Counted from the first letter of the stretch, positions 9,986 to 19,928 are shown. The stretch: 64,000 nucleotides of DNA from Ilyomonas sp965277535 (GCA_965277535.1 OZ255825.1:2046001-2110000); one strand, 5' to 3'. The notes: generated from the letters alone by a model not told the origin. A program made the numbers and translations.

Positions 9986-10016
9986 ATTGTTCGCTTAAAC
10001 CTTTAAGCTACTTTTG
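9986..10016 (+). promoter_or_regulatory. Promoter of the GH116 gene with embedded operator
   Basis: ATTG at 9986-9989 and TACTTTTG at 10009-10016 are spaced by 19 bases, matching the Bacteroidota -33/-7 consensus. The palindrome CTTAAACCTTTAAG (9994-10007) fills the spacer, the same arrangement as at 4083-4112 in front of the GH172 gene. A repressor bound here would occlude both boxes. Confidence 0.6.
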
Positions 10017-10106
10017 AGATGCGTTTATTGAAATTGTATAAGCAATCTTTATTCATTGCCTTCTTCGCTTACTGCAAACAAAAAATATCTTACGATTATG
10101 CCGGAC

Positions 10107-13100
10107 ATGAAAAAATTGATTTCATTTCTTTTTGTATTAGTTGGCTTCTCTGCTTATCCGCAAACAACAGACACTTCACATCATGTTCCGCTTCAAAAGA
10201 ACTTATCTGTTGGTTGGAAAAAAAGTTTGTATAGCAATGAAAAAAAGGTGTACAAAGGTGATGAGCTTTTTACCATTGGTATGCCTTGCGGAGGCATTGC
10301 TGCTGGTCAATTGTATGTGCGGGGCGATGGCACATTAGCGAATTGGTGGATTTCCAACAACGCCTACAACACAGGTTATGGCGTTGATTCATTGACACAT
10401 TTTAATACGGCATTGGGGCCGTGGACTGTTTGTTATAAAACATTTCGTCCGGCGAGTTATATTGACCAAGGGTTTGCTATTACTATAAAACAAAACGGAA
10501 AGCAACAAACAGTTAAGCTGAATAAAGATAGGTTTGATGATATTTCTTTTGTTGGTGAATATCCAATCGCCAATATCAAGTATGCAGATAAAAAGAAATC
10601 AATGCCGGTAAGTGTAAGTTCTGAAGTGTATTCTCCTTTCATTCCTATGAATGCAAAGGAATCGGCAACACCAGGAACCATCTTGAAATATACGATTACA
10701 AACACATCTTCTGCGCCGGTTACAACCACTCTTACCGGCTGGATGCAGAACCTTGTTTGCCTTGAAATAAAAGATGAAATCAATGCCAAAAGCCGCAACC
10801 GGATTGTAACCAAAGACGGCATGACTTCGTTGGTAATGGATTTGACTCCAGGCAATCCCATCCCAACTTCCGAAAAGCCTGTTATCAGGATGTACGACGA
10901 TTTTGAAAATGGTTATAGTAAATGGAAAGTAACGGGCACTGCATTTGGCACTGCACCTGCCAGCGGCAGCTTTGGCGGTGACCAGGGAAAGATATTAAAC
11001 ATGGATGGTAACGGGCTTATCAACTCCTGGTTGCATGGTGATACAACAACCGGCAAAATGGTGTCACAGAATTTTACAATCAACGATAATTATATCACGT
11101 TCAAAATTGGTGGCGGCAATCATCCCCGCATTACTTGCTTCAATCTTATCGTCAACAATCAGATCGTTCGCACTACCGTTGGAAAGAATACCGAAGGCTT
11201 GGATATTGCAAATTGGGATGTAACAGAATTAAAAGGAAAAGCAGCACATTTTGAAATTGTTGATTCTTCTAAAGGTGATTGGGGACATATCAATCTTGAC
11301 GACATTGCATTTAGCAACAAGCCTGTTACCAAAGACAAATACTTTCCGGCGATGCATCCTTATTTCGGGAACCTTGCATTGAGTGTTTTGTCTTCCGGCG
11401 CAACCGGTGATGCAGATTACACAAGTGTTTCCGATGGTACGCAAGTGGATTCTGCAAGTAAAACAACAGGTGATAAGTTGGTTGGTTCAATAAGCAACAC
11501 CATTACACTGCAGCCCGGTGAAGCCAAAGACATTACGTTCCTACTCACCTGGTATTTTCCTAATCGCCCGTCTTATTATTTTGGTAGTGATGTAACCGAT
11601 GTGATTCCTAACGACTGGAACACGGCATTGCCTACAACCGGTGCTACCATTATCGGAAATATGTATAGTAACTGGTTTACAAGTTCGCTTAATGTTGCTT
11701 CTTATCTGCAAAATAATCTGCCACGTCTCTCTTCAGAAACACATAAGTTTCATGATACCTATTACAACAATACCACATTGCCTTATTGGCTGGTGCAGCG
11801 ATCATTGATGCCGTTATCAACACTGGCGACAGAAACTTGCCAGTGGTGGGCAAACGATAAGTTTTGGGCATGGGAAGGTGTGGGTTCCTGTGTTGGTACC
11901 TGCACGCATGTTTGGAATTACGAGCAGGCACTGGCTCACTTCTTTCCTGAACTTGAACGGAACATCCGGGAGAAAACAGATTTTACAACTTCATTCGGCA
12001 AAGATGGCAGCATACAAGCTCGCAATGGCTGGGGCGGTGTATTGATTGATGGTCATGCAGGAGCCATTTTAAAAGCCTACCGCGAGTATTTAAACAGCGA
12101 CAATAATTTGTTCTTAACGCGCAACTGGGATCGCATTAAACAGGCTACCGAATTCATTATTCGCGAAGATGGCAATGAAGATGGATTGATTGAAAAAGTT
12201 CAGGCAAATACGTATGACATTGCTTTTTACGGTGCCAATACGTATGTTGGCTCGTTGTATTTAGCTTCATTAAAAGCAGCCGCCACTATGGCTCATCTTA
12301 TGAACGATACGGCATTCGAAAATAAGTGCAACCGGATAGCAACAGCAGGTGAAAATAATACTGTAAAAAGACTTTGGAACGGTGAGTATTTTGTTCAGGA
12401 TGTGAACCTAAAAGAGCATCCGGCTTATCAATATGCAAATGGTTGTTTGAGTGATCAGTTGTTTGGACAAACCTGGTCACATCTTGATAATCTTGGGTAT
12501 ATTTATCCGAAGGACAATGTTCAAAAAACGTTACAATCCATATGGAAATACAATTGGGCACCAGATGTTGCTACGCAAAATAAAATTCATCCGCCTGAAA
12601 GAACATACGCCAGCTTTGGCGAGCCTGGCTTACTGGTTTGCACCTGGCCCAAAAGTGAACACATGGGAGAAAAAGGTGTGCGTTATCGCGATGAGGTTTG
12701 GACGGGTATTGAATACCAGGTAGCAACCAATATGATTTATGAAAACATGATTGACGAAGGATTATCTGTTGTGAAGGCAATTCATGAAAGATACAGCCCG
12801 GAAAAGCACAATCCCTGGAATGAAATTGAATGTGGCGATCACTATGCACGTGCTATGGCATCGTGGGGTGTGATGTTAGCTTTAGAAGATTATTATTACA
12901 ATGGTCCGGAACAAATAATAAGCTTTTCGCCAAGAATTCAAAAAGACAATTTTGAAGGCTTTTTTACATCAGCCAATGCATGGGGAAATATCATTCAAAA
13001 ACAAACGGCAACCGAACAGGTTAATATTGTAAAAGTGGCATACGGCAGTTTGCATCTTAAACAATTGCAATTGACTTTTGCCAAAAAACCGGCAAAAACA

Positions 13101-13226
13101 AACGTTACCAGCAATGGTATTTCTGTTCCTAACACATGCGAAATAAAAGATGATAAGGTAGCAGTTATCTTCAATGAAACAAATCTTCTTCCTGACCAAG
13201 ACATCACAGTAACCTTTACTTATTAA
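10107..13226 (+). CDS. GH116 beta-glucosidase / glucosylceramidase-like enzyme with inserted beta-sandwich
   Basis: The start at 10107 places MKKLISFLFVLVGFSAYPQ, a signal peptide, at the N-terminus; an in-frame ATG at 10098 is an alternative, and the frame is open further upstream. The mature protein opens with the GBA2/GH116 N-domain (FTIGMPCGGIAAGQLYVRGDG). The catalytic domain has FWAWEGVGSCVGTCTHVWNY (about residue 585), whose first Glu aligns by eye with the GBA2 nucleophile, and NTYDIAFYGANTY (about 700), whose Asp aligns with the acid/base. Between about residues 270 and 400 there is an inserted module (DFENGYSKWKVTGTAFG ... KIGGGNHPRI ... GDWGHINLDDIAF) like those attached to GH32-type enzymes. 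At about 1040 residues it is longer than most GH116 proteins, mainly because of this insert. Expected activity is hydrolysis of beta-glucosides or beta-xylosides in the periplasm. Confidence 0.9.
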   Translation: MKKLISFLFVLVGFSAYPQTTDTSHHVPLQKNLSVGWKKSLYSNEKKVYKGDELFTIGMPCGGIAAGQLYVRGDGTLANWWISNNAYNTGYGVDSLTHFNTALGPWTVCYKTFRPASYIDQGFAITIKQNGKQQTVKLNKDRFDDISFVGEYPIANIKYADKKKSMPVSVSSEVYSPFIPMNAKESATPGTILKYTITNTSSAPVTTTLTGWMQNLVCLEIKDEINAKSRNRIVTKDGMTSLVMDLTPGNPIPTSEKPVIRMYDDFENGYSKWKVTGTAFGTAPASGSFGGDQGKILNMDGNGLINSWLHGDTTTGKMVSQNFTINDNYITFKIGGGNHPRITCFNLIVNNQIVRTTVGKNTEGLDIANWDVTELKGKAAHFEIVDSSKGDWGHINLDDIAFSNKPVTKDKYFPAMHPYFGNLALSVLSSGATGDADYTSVSDGTQVDSASKTTGDKLVGSISNTITLQPGEAKDITFLLTWYFPNRPSYYFGSDVTDVIPNDWNTALPTTGATIIGNMYSNWFTSSLNVASYLQNNLPRLSSETHKFHDTYYNNTTLPYWLVQRSLMPLSTLATETCQWWANDKFWAWEGVGSCVGTCTHVWNYEQALAHFFPELERNIREKTDFTTSFGKDGSIQARNGWGGVLIDGHAGAILKAYREYLNSDNNLFLTRNWDRIKQATEFIIREDGNEDGLIEKVQANTYDIAFYGANTYVGSLYLASLKAAATMAHLMNDTAFENKCNRIATAGENNTVKRLWNGEYFVQDVNLKEHPAYQYANGCLSDQLFGQTWSHLDNLGYIYPKDNVQKTLQSIWKYNWAPDVATQNKIHPPERTYASFGEPGLLVCTWPKSEHMGEKGVRYRDEVWTGIEYQVATNMIYENMIDEGLSVVKAIHERYSPEKHNPWNEIECGDHYARAMASWGVMLALEDYYYNGPEQIISFSPRIQKDNFEGFFTSANAWGNIIQKQTATEQVNIVKVAYGSLHLKQLQLTFAKKPAKTNVTSNGISVPNTCEIKDDKVAVIFNETNLLPDQDITVTFTY

Positions 13227-13661
13227 CCAACCAGTACATCAATTCAAAAAAATTTTCAATAGTATTTATTCTTGTTTACGAAATATTTTCTAATTGCCCG
13301 ATGCAAAAGCTTATTCCATCAGTGCAGAAATATAAACGGAGAAAAGGCGGCGGTAAAGCAACAACGGGCTGATCACAGGAAGCTGCTAAGATTTAAAAAG
13401 CCGGGCATCTTCGCATTGTTTGTTTTTGCCAGAATAATAAAGCAACACCTTCTGCAAAAATGCCTGCCGGTATTTTTTGAACAAGGATGAAATAATATGC
13501 ACCTATGAACTTACTGACCGTTTGCACCAATTCAGGGCAGCGAAATTCATTCTTTAAATGGTTGAACATTTATGCCTGAATTGTATGAAAACAATACATT
13601 TGACACCAGTTCAATGAATCATGAAAATAAGAAAAGCAGGAACGGCATTGACAATAACACC
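13227..13661. other. Intergenic stretch, no gene recognised
   Basis: These 435 bases lie between the GH116 gene and the next lipoprotein gene, both on the plus strand. The frame of the downstream gene is open from 13572, but the added residues are polar and not protein-like. I see no convincing RNA gene, promoter box or terminator. TTTGTTTTTGCC near 13421-13432 is one of the recurrent GCAAAAACAAA-type motifs of this window. Confidence 0.4.
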
Positions 13662-14954
13662 ATGAGAAAAATAGCAAACTACTGTAAATGCACGTGCGCA
13701 TTACTAATGAGCCTCCTCATTGTAACAAGCTGTAACAATTCAAAACAGGAAAAGAGCACAACTGCCACAAGCACATCAGCAGACACCGCTGCGGCGAAGA
13801 TTCAATTACCACCCGGGTTCGCTGCTACCATTGTTGCGGATTCGCTTGGTGCCCTACGGCATCTTGCAGTAAACAAAAACGGTGGTATTTATGTAAAACT
13901 GAGTGCTTTAAAAGATGGTAAGAGCATTTATTATTTAACGGATACGAACCACGATGGCAAGTTTGACAAAAGTATTGGGTTCGGCAATTATCCCGGAACA
14001 GGCATCCGTATCAAAGGCAATGCGTTGTATGCTTCCTCTAACAGTGCTGTATATAAATATCAGATGAATGACAAAGGCGAAGTAACCGACACCGGCCGTG
14101 CAGAAATGATTGTGCGGGGACTTGTTGACAGAGGCAGAGACAATGCAAAAGCAATCGCACTTGATGATAACAACAATCTTTATGTTGCAGTTGGCTCTTA
14201 TGACGAGACATGCACGGATGCTTCGGGACAAGGTATTGTAAATTGTCCGCTGTTGGACTCAGTAGGAGGCGTTTGGCAATTCAGCACCAACAAACAGGAC
14301 CAGAGCTATGCCGATGCGGTTCATTATGCACAGGGATTGAAAAATATGGTGGGAATAGATTGGAACGCAGCCACTCACTCTTTATTTGTTACGCAACATG
14401 GGCGTGGTGGTCTGAATGCAAAATTTCCAAAGCTCTATACCACGGAGCAGGACAAATCATTACCAGCCGAAACAATGTATGAGCTTCATAAAGGAGACGA
14501 TGCCGGTTGGCCTTATGTGTACTACGATCCTTTCCAGCATAAGAAAATGGTAGCTCCCGAATATGGTGGTGATGGAAAGAAATCAGTTGACAACAAATAC
14601 ATTAATCCTGTTGCTGATTTTCCGGCACACCTGGCTCCCAACGATCTGTTGTTTTATACGGGAAATATGTTTCCGGAGAAATATAGAAATGGTGCCTTTA
14701 TTGTTTTTCACGGTCAGTCGCAGCCTTTAAAGAAAGGTTATTTTGTTGCGTTTATACCTTTCAAAGATGGCAAGCCGGCAGGAGCATGGGAAGCATTTGC
14801 AGATAATTTTATGGAAGCAAATGCAAGCAATTCAAAAAGCGCATTGCACCACCGTCCTATGGGTATTGCGCAAGGCCCTGATGGCGCTTTATATGTAGCG
14901 GATGACCTGCAAGGAACTATTTTCAAGATTACATATCAAGGTAATAAAAAGTAA
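13662..14954 (+). CDS. Sorbosone-dehydrogenase-like (PQQ-type) beta-propeller lipoprotein
   Basis: The start at 13662 yields a lipoprotein signal (CALLMSLLIVTSCNNS); the frame extends upstream to 13572 but that would bury the signal. The 430-residue protein has a Thr/Ser-rich linker, then a six-bladed propeller typical of the glucose/sorbosone dehydrogenase superfamily: LPPGFAATIVADSLGALRHL, NGGIYVKL, DNNNLYVAVGSY, MVGIDWNAATHSLFVTQHGR, KGDDAGWPYVYYD and MGIAQGPDGALYVADD. Family members oxidise aldose sugars with PQQ, but many Bacteroidota homologues are uncharacterised and may not bind PQQ. It probably acts on sugars released by the neighbouring glycosidases, anchored in a membrane facing the periplasm. 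Function by family only. Confidence 0.8.
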   Translation: MRKIANYCKCTCALLMSLLIVTSCNNSKQEKSTTATSTSADTAAAKIQLPPGFAATIVADSLGALRHLAVNKNGGIYVKLSALKDGKSIYYLTDTNHDGKFDKSIGFGNYPGTGIRIKGNALYASSNSAVYKYQMNDKGEVTDTGRAEMIVRGLVDRGRDNAKAIALDDNNNLYVAVGSYDETCTDASGQGIVNCPLLDSVGGVWQFSTNKQDQSYADAVHYAQGLKNMVGIDWNAATHSLFVTQHGRGGLNAKFPKLYTTEQDKSLPAETMYELHKGDDAGWPYVYYDPFQHKKMVAPEYGGDGKKSVDNKYINPVADFPAHLAPNDLLFYTGNMFPEKYRNGAFIVFHGQSQPLKKGYFVAFIPFKDGKPAGAWEAFADNFMEANASNSKSALHHRPMGIAQGPDGALYVADDLQGTIFKITYQGNKK

Positions 14955-15183
14955 AACAGTTAGTGTTTGATAAATTAATCTACAACGAATGTCGCTTGGC
15001 ATTGTAGCAGCAATTGTATTTTATCAGATCTCTTTTATATAGAGGGTTTAGTCTGTAAAGGATAATTTAGGAAAAGTCTTCCTCGTACAATTTCTTCCAA
15101 TAATTTCTAAAGCGAAGAATAGTACAATATGCTTTCTTGTCTTTAGAGTCTCCTCAGTTTGTTTATATCTTCTTTTTGTTTCA

Positions 15184-16536
15184 TCATCCCATTACCAAAG
15201 CACCTTCCAAAAAATGGCTGTACCATTTGCCGGAAGCTTTTACAATGCGCTTCTGTGTTGCAAAGTCAACATGCACTAAGCCAAAGCGTGGATGGTAGCC
15301 TTCTGCCCATTCAAAATTGTCCATGAAAGTCCAGATAAAATAACCGTTCACAGGCACGCCTTCCCGTCTTGCTTTTAATACTTGCTGTAAGTGTTGCTGA
15401 ATGTAACCAATGCGTCTTGTATCGTTAATTACGCCATCTACAAGGGTATCAGGAAAGGCAGCTCCATTTTCGGTTACAATCATCTGAGGCATGTTTTTAT
15501 AAGCACTGTAATCCTTCAACATCTTATAAATACATTCAGGATACACTTCCCAGTTCATGGCTGTCGTTTCTACTTTACGTGCGCTGGCTTTTACAATTTG
15601 TGCATTTATAAAGGGCATGAAATAACTATGCTTTACAATCTCGCGTGTGTAGTTTTGAATGCCAATAAAATCCATATCAAACTTGAGCAAGCTATCATCG
15701 CCGGGCTGCATGTATTTTTCTATTTGTTTTAAAAGAGGAAGCCGTTGAATGGGATAATACAAACCCAGCAATGGTTCAATAAACAAGCGGTTAAGTAAAG
15801 TATCTACGCGTACAGCAGCTGCAATATCAGAATTGCTGTTTGTGAGCGGTTCAATTAGCGAACAGGAGAAGGTTGTACCCACCTTACAACTGCTGTCCGT
15901 ATCTTTTACAATTCTTGCACCTATGGCCTGGCAAAGTGCTGCGTGATGAACAGCCGGTAAAAAGTTTGACAAGCCTTTTTTGCCTGGTGCGTGGATGCCT
16001 AAAAAATAGCCCGCTCCGGTAAACACCATCGGCTCATTCAAAACCATCCAATTTTTTACACGATCTCCAAAATATTTAACGCAACACTCTACATAATGGC
16101 TAAACCAATCAATGATTTTCCGGTTTGTCCAGCCGCCCTTTTTTTCTAAGGCATACGGTAAGTCCCAATGGTATAAAGTAATCCAGGGTTCAATGTCTAA
16201 TTCCAAACAAAAATCAATCACACGGTTATAAAAATCAATCCCGTTAGCATTTACTTTACCAGTGCCTTCAGGAAACAAACGACTCCACGAAAGAGAGAAG
16301 CGATAATTGGGAATATTGAGACTGCGCATTAACACCAAATCCTGCGCATAGCGATGATAAAAATCACAGGCAATATTGGCGTTTTGGCTGCATTTGGTAT
16401 TGCCTTTTTTATTGGAAAACACATCCCAAATAGAAAGCCCTTTGCCATCAGTTTTATAAGCGCCTTCTATCTGGTAAGCCGCTGTAGAAACACCCCAATT
16501 GAAGCCAGCATCAAAATCGTCTTTGCAAATATTCAT
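15184..16536 (-). CDS. GH1 beta-glucosidase
   Basis: This 450-residue enzyme has the normal GH1 length and no signal peptide, so it is cytoplasmic. The N-terminal signature FNWGVSTAAYQIEGAYKTDGKG is followed by TLYHWDLPYALEKKGGW. The acid/base Glu lies in VLNEPMVF (about residue 165) and the nucleophile Glu in IVTENGAAFPD (about 355). DNFEWAEGYHPRFGLVHVDF near the end is the usual aglycone and sugar-binding loop. It cleaves beta-glucosides, or related galactosides or fucosides, imported from the periplasm. It lies 3 bases downstream of the glycosyltransferase stop on the same strand, so the two are probably co-transcribed. Confidence 0.93.
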   Translation of the reverse strand: MNICKDDFDAGFNWGVSTAAYQIEGAYKTDGKGLSIWDVFSNKKGNTKCSQNANIACDFYHRYAQDLVLMRSLNIPNYRFSLSWSRLFPEGTGKVNANGIDFYNRVIDFCLELDIEPWITLYHWDLPYALEKKGGWTNRKIIDWFSHYVECCVKYFGDRVKNWMVLNEPMVFTGAGYFLGIHAPGKKGLSNFLPAVHHAALCQAIGARIVKDTDSSCKVGTTFSCSLIEPLTNSNSDIAAAVRVDTLLNRLFIEPLLGLYYPIQRLPLLKQIEKYMQPGDDSLLKFDMDFIGIQNYTREIVKHSYFMPFINAQIVKASARKVETTAMNWEVYPECIYKMLKDYSAYKNMPQMIVTENGAAFPDTLVDGVINDTRRIGYIQQHLQQVLKARREGVPVNGYFIWTFMDNFEWAEGYHPRFGLVHVDFATQKRIVKASGKWYSHFLEGALVMG

Positions 16537-16539
16537 ACA

Positions 16540-17616
16540 CTATTGAGTCATCTTAGGAAGCAGTTTGTTTAACAACAAATGCTTGAATTTTTTAAAAGAA
16601 CCAACAGGCACAACGGCATGTGAAACCTTTGTTGAATAGTTAGATAAAACTTCATCAACAATTGCTTTGGTATCATCACTATAATCTACTTCTATCAACT
16701 TTTTGGAAGCCATCCATTCTTTGGTTTTAGGCAGATGCTTTTGTTTTAAGCTCCTAATTACAGGCACACCCATTTGTTTGAGTGCGGCCGCATTGCATTG
16801 CTGCTCGTACTGGCCTTTCATAGGTATCACCATTAGCTTTTTGTGCAAAAACAAAGCTTCGGCAGGCGTTTCAAAACCAGCACCGCACAACACGCCTTCT
16901 GCACTCGCCATACTTATTATAAAAGCTTCGTTGTTGATAGGATGAATGCTTACATTCCCTTTTGTAAAAGCTGTTTTGTTATGCTTTGAAAACACATGCC
17001 ATTTGATGTGTGGAAACTGCGATGCCATTTTAATTATACGCTTATCATCATAAGCCGGCAGATACACCGTATAATGACCTTTGTTAGTTACTGTAAGCTC
17101 GCGAATTTGCTGCCTGATAACCGGCGTGTAAATGTTTTTATCGTACCGCTTAAAATGAAATCCATATTGTTTTGTAACAGGCGCATAGTATCGCAGCAAT
17201 GCCGCGCCAATAATATCAATATTTTTAGGTTTGGGTGAATGATGATTTGAAACTGCGGCCTGGTGGCTTAATCCAATACAAGCTTTGTGCGCAAAAAAAC
17301 AAGCCCATGCACTTACAGGTTCAAAATCGTTAATGATGATATCATAATCATTTACCGGCAATGCTTTTATTTCCTTCCACAACCGCTTTGCATTGCCTTT
17401 TTTATAGGTAGCTTTAATATCAACGCCACCTTTCTTCCCAAACACAAAACTCAATCCGTTCAGTTTATATTTGATGGGATAACCAAGCGATACATCCGCT
17501 TCCGTTCCACTTACCAAAATATCCAGTTCGCCCTTGTTTTGTAAATGTGGTATGATGTCTCTTGCCCGACTTAAATGCCCGTTGCCAGTGCCTTGTATGG
17601 CATATAAAATTTTCAT
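16540..17616 (-). CDS. Family-1-like glycosyltransferase (Glyco_trans_1_3 type)
   Basis: This is a 358-residue protein with a GT-B fold. The N-terminus MKILYAIQGTGNGHLSRARD is the glycine-rich loop of this group; INDFEPVSAWACFFAHKACIGLSHQAA covers the end of the first Rossmann domain. The donor-side domain contains ASAEGVLCGAGFETPAEALFLHKKLMVIPMKGQYEQQCNAAAL, the pattern seen in MurG and UGT-like enzymes for nucleotide-sugar binding. There is no signal or membrane segment. It follows the metallophosphoesterase gene by 11 bases and precedes the GH1 gene by 3, so the three form a minus-strand operon. In Bacteroidota this glycosyltransferase is often paired with an LpxH-like phosphoesterase, which points to an envelope lipid or glycan role. 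Donor and acceptor are unknown. Confidence 0.82.
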   Translation of the reverse strand: MKILYAIQGTGNGHLSRARDIIPHLQNKGELDILVSGTEADVSLGYPIKYKLNGLSFVFGKKGGVDIKATYKKGNAKRLWKEIKALPVNDYDIIINDFEPVSAWACFFAHKACIGLSHQAAVSNHHSPKPKNIDIIGAALLRYYAPVTKQYGFHFKRYDKNIYTPVIRQQIRELTVTNKGHYTVYLPAYDDKRIIKMASQFPHIKWHVFSKHNKTAFTKGNVSIHPINNEAFIISMASAEGVLCGAGFETPAEALFLHKKLMVIPMKGQYEQQCNAAALKQMGVPVIRSLKQKHLPKTKEWMASKKLIEVDYSDDTKAIVDEVLSNYSTKVSHAVVPVGSFKKFKHLLLNKLLPKMTQ

Positions 17617-17627
17617 GCAAAAACAAA

Positions 17628-18491
17628 TTATATAGAACGGTTCAGCAGGTTAAATTCCATTACCAGGTTATCAAACAACTGTTTGTTGCTATCCGGTTCA
17701 TCTTCTACAATCGTGTCTTCGTCATCAGCAAACAAAGCATCGTTATGTTTGTAAATGCACCATTTTTTATCTGCATATTCCAATGCGGTTAAATTCTCAA
17801 TCCAGTCACCGGAATTCAGGTAAACAATACTTCCTTTTTCAGTAACCACTTCTTTCATTTCCGGCTTGTGAATGTGTCCGCAAATCACGTAATTGTATTG
17901 GTTAGAGATGCCAATATCTGCGGCAGTATCTTCAAAATTGTTGACAAATTTTACGGCTGTTTTTACGCTGTCTTTTATTTTTTTAGAAAGAGAAACTTTG
18001 CCTCTTTTCAATATTCTCTCAGAGACAAAATTGACAAAGCGATTGATAAGAATCAGGATATCATAACCAATAGCGCCAAGTTTCGCAAGCCAGCGCGAGT
18101 GCTGCATCGTAACATCAAATACATCTCCGTGAAATATCCACGCTTTGGTATTGTGGAGCTTTAAAACAATCTTATTTCTTATGGAGAACGAACCCAATTC
18201 AAAGCCTGCAAAGCGACGCAGCATTTCGTCGTGGTTGCCCGGTATGTAATACACTTTTACACCGTTGCCAATGAGCTTCATCAGGTGTTTTACCACTTTC
18301 ATGTGGCTTTTAGGAAAGTAATTTTTATTGAATTGCCAGATGTCAATGATGTCGCCATTCAACACCAGAATCTCCGGCTGAATGCTTTTTAAATACAGCA
18401 GCAACTCTTCAGCATGGCAACCGTATGTACCTAAGTGAACATCGGAAATAATAACAACTTCAATTTTTCGCCTTTCCGTTTTTGTGTGCAT
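17628..18491 (-). CDS. LpxH-like metallophosphoesterase (UDP-2,3-diacylglucosamine diphosphatase family)
   Basis: The 287-residue protein carries the full calcineurin-type metal set: ISDVHLG, LNGDIIDIW, IPGNHDE, HGDVFD and ICGHIHKPE. Insertions and the HSRWLAKLGAIGYD segment resemble LpxH/LpxG-like enzymes that hydrolyse UDP-2,3-diacylglucosamine in lipid A synthesis. Many Bacteroidota genomes encode both a core LpxH and paralogues like this one linked to a glycosyltransferase, so the substrate may be another envelope pyrophosphate. The acidic C-terminal 30 residues (DEDTIVEDEPDSN) are an extension with no recognised role. It is the first gene of the three-gene operon with the glycosyltransferase and GH1 genes. 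Confidence 0.82.
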   Translation of the reverse strand: MHTKTERRKIEVVIISDVHLGTYGCHAEELLLYLKSIQPEILVLNGDIIDIWQFNKNYFPKSHMKVVKHLMKLIGNGVKVYYIPGNHDEMLRRFAGFELGSFSIRNKIVLKLHNTKAWIFHGDVFDVTMQHSRWLAKLGAIGYDILILINRFVNFVSERILKRGKVSLSKKIKDSVKTAVKFVNNFEDTAADIGISNQYNYVICGHIHKPEMKEVVTEKGSIVYLNSGDWIENLTALEYADKKWCIYKHNDALFADDEDTIVEDEPDSNKQLFDNLVMEFNLLNRSI

Positions 18492-18700
18492 ATAAAAAGA
18501 TAAATGGATAATTACAAAGTTGCTGCACTGTGTATGACGAAATTGTTATGTGAAGATTATGGTTTTATTATGATTGAGTGAAACAGGAATGCTGGCTGAG
18601 AGTGAAGGAAGCTGAGCTTGCGTTCAACAGGCGGAAAATTATTTATACCATGCTGTTAAGTACAGGGAAGTTTAATATATTTAACCATCTAATACTGCTT

Positions 18701-19570
18701 ATGAAACCTTTACCATTTTGTATTCTCAGCCCTGCATGTATGTTGTGGTTGTTATCGTTCCTGATTTCATTTTCTGCCCTTGCGCAGCAGAAGAGCAATT
18801 TGTCATCTGCCTCCCAGGCTGATTTTATAATGCCTCCACAGTTTTTCCGATTTGTCCTGGTAACGGGTATCACAGGAAAAACTTCCCTGCGAAATACGGA
18901 AGGCAATTATCCTTTAAAAAGTAGCCTGCAGCCGGGCTTTGAAGGAGGTGTTGATTATCTTCATAACATCACCCATACCATTTACTATTCCCTTGGCGCA
19001 CACCTGATGATAACTGGCAGGAGCGTTATTTTCCCCATGCCCGCTTTATCAAGCAACCCGGATGCGCATTTTGAAACAAATCCGGAAGAAAAGGACAGGC
19101 AATTTGACCCGGCACTCGCCATACCTGTATTAATTGAAAAGGTAGTACCGCTCTCTCGTTGCAAAAGTATCTACTGCACTGGGGGCGTGCAGCTTACTCT
19201 ACCCGTGAGCCAGGAATACAGTGGTTTTGGCGTGAGCCTGGCTGACAGTACCGGACAATATACGGAGGTGTACAATCAAACCGCACAAGCTTACAATGAT
19301 GGAAAGCCCTGGCTTTCTTTTAAACTTGGCGCGGGTATGAATTGGGTTCTTAGAAGCCAAAATACACTATCAATTGGTATTGTTGCTCATTTGTCGACCA
19401 GGAATTTTGTTCAGGGTACTTACCATGTTAGCCTGCCGGGACAGCCAGAAACGAACGGTATCCTTAGGTCGAATGGCTCCTATGTGGGCATTGCCGCTTC
19501 CTATAGTTTGACGCGGAAGTTTAGGAAGCGGATTGGTGAATACGGAAATCATGAATCTTTCAGAAGATAA
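18701..19570 (+). CDS. Exported protein, probable outer-membrane beta-barrel, unknown function
   Basis: I do not recognise this protein. The frame is open from 18578, but the ATG at 18701 gives a good signal peptide (CMLWLLSFLISFSALAQ), so a length of 290 residues is chosen. After a Ser-rich linker, alternating polar and hydrophobic strands with Gly and aromatic residues (GFEGGVDYLHNITHTIYYSLGAHL, LSFKLGAGMNWVLRSQNTLSIGIVAHLS, YVGIAASYSLTRKF) suggest a small beta-barrel like the PorT/OprF-type proteins of Bacteroidota. It is divergent from the phosphoesterase operon and has no obvious operon partner. Confidence 0.6.
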   Translation: MKPLPFCILSPACMLWLLSFLISFSALAQQKSNLSSASQADFIMPPQFFRFVLVTGITGKTSLRNTEGNYPLKSSLQPGFEGGVDYLHNITHTIYYSLGAHLMITGRSVIFPMPALSSNPDAHFETNPEEKDRQFDPALAIPVLIEKVVPLSRCKSIYCTGGVQLTLPVSQEYSGFGVSLADSTGQYTEVYNQTAQAYNDGKPWLSFKLGAGMNWVLRSQNTLSIGIVAHLSTRNFVQGTYHVSLPGQPETNGILRSNGSYVGIAASYSLTRKFRKRIGEYGNHESFRR

Positions 19571-19928
19571 TTTTAGCAGAGATGGTTGGGCTTGAACTCA
19601 CAATGCAAACGCCCGGCATAGCCTATTAGGAAAATAAATTAGGCATGAACTGCAAACAAAATATTACCAACCCAAGCTCAGGTTTGATGGTTATCAATTA
19701 AAAGAAGTTTTAAATTCCAAAGGCGATTGGTTTGTTTTATTCTTGAACAGTTTACTGTTTACTATCAGTAACAAACAGAGATGACGTAAAAAGCGATAAT
19801 AATTGGCAAAAACAAAAGCCTGATAAGACTATCAAGCTCGTTTACACATAAAAAAACTTTCGCTGCAAAACTCGCATCTATGTATGAACTGATTATGAAG
19901 AAAGCATTAAGAAAACAACAACTAATTT
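19571..19928. other. Intergenic stretch, nothing recognised
   Basis: These 358 bases separate two convergent genes. Short open segments such as EVLNSKGDWFVLFLNS can be read but are interrupted and match nothing I know. One copy of the recurrent GGCAAAAACAAAAG motif lies near 19805. No clear terminator hairpin with a T-run was found. Confidence 0.35.
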
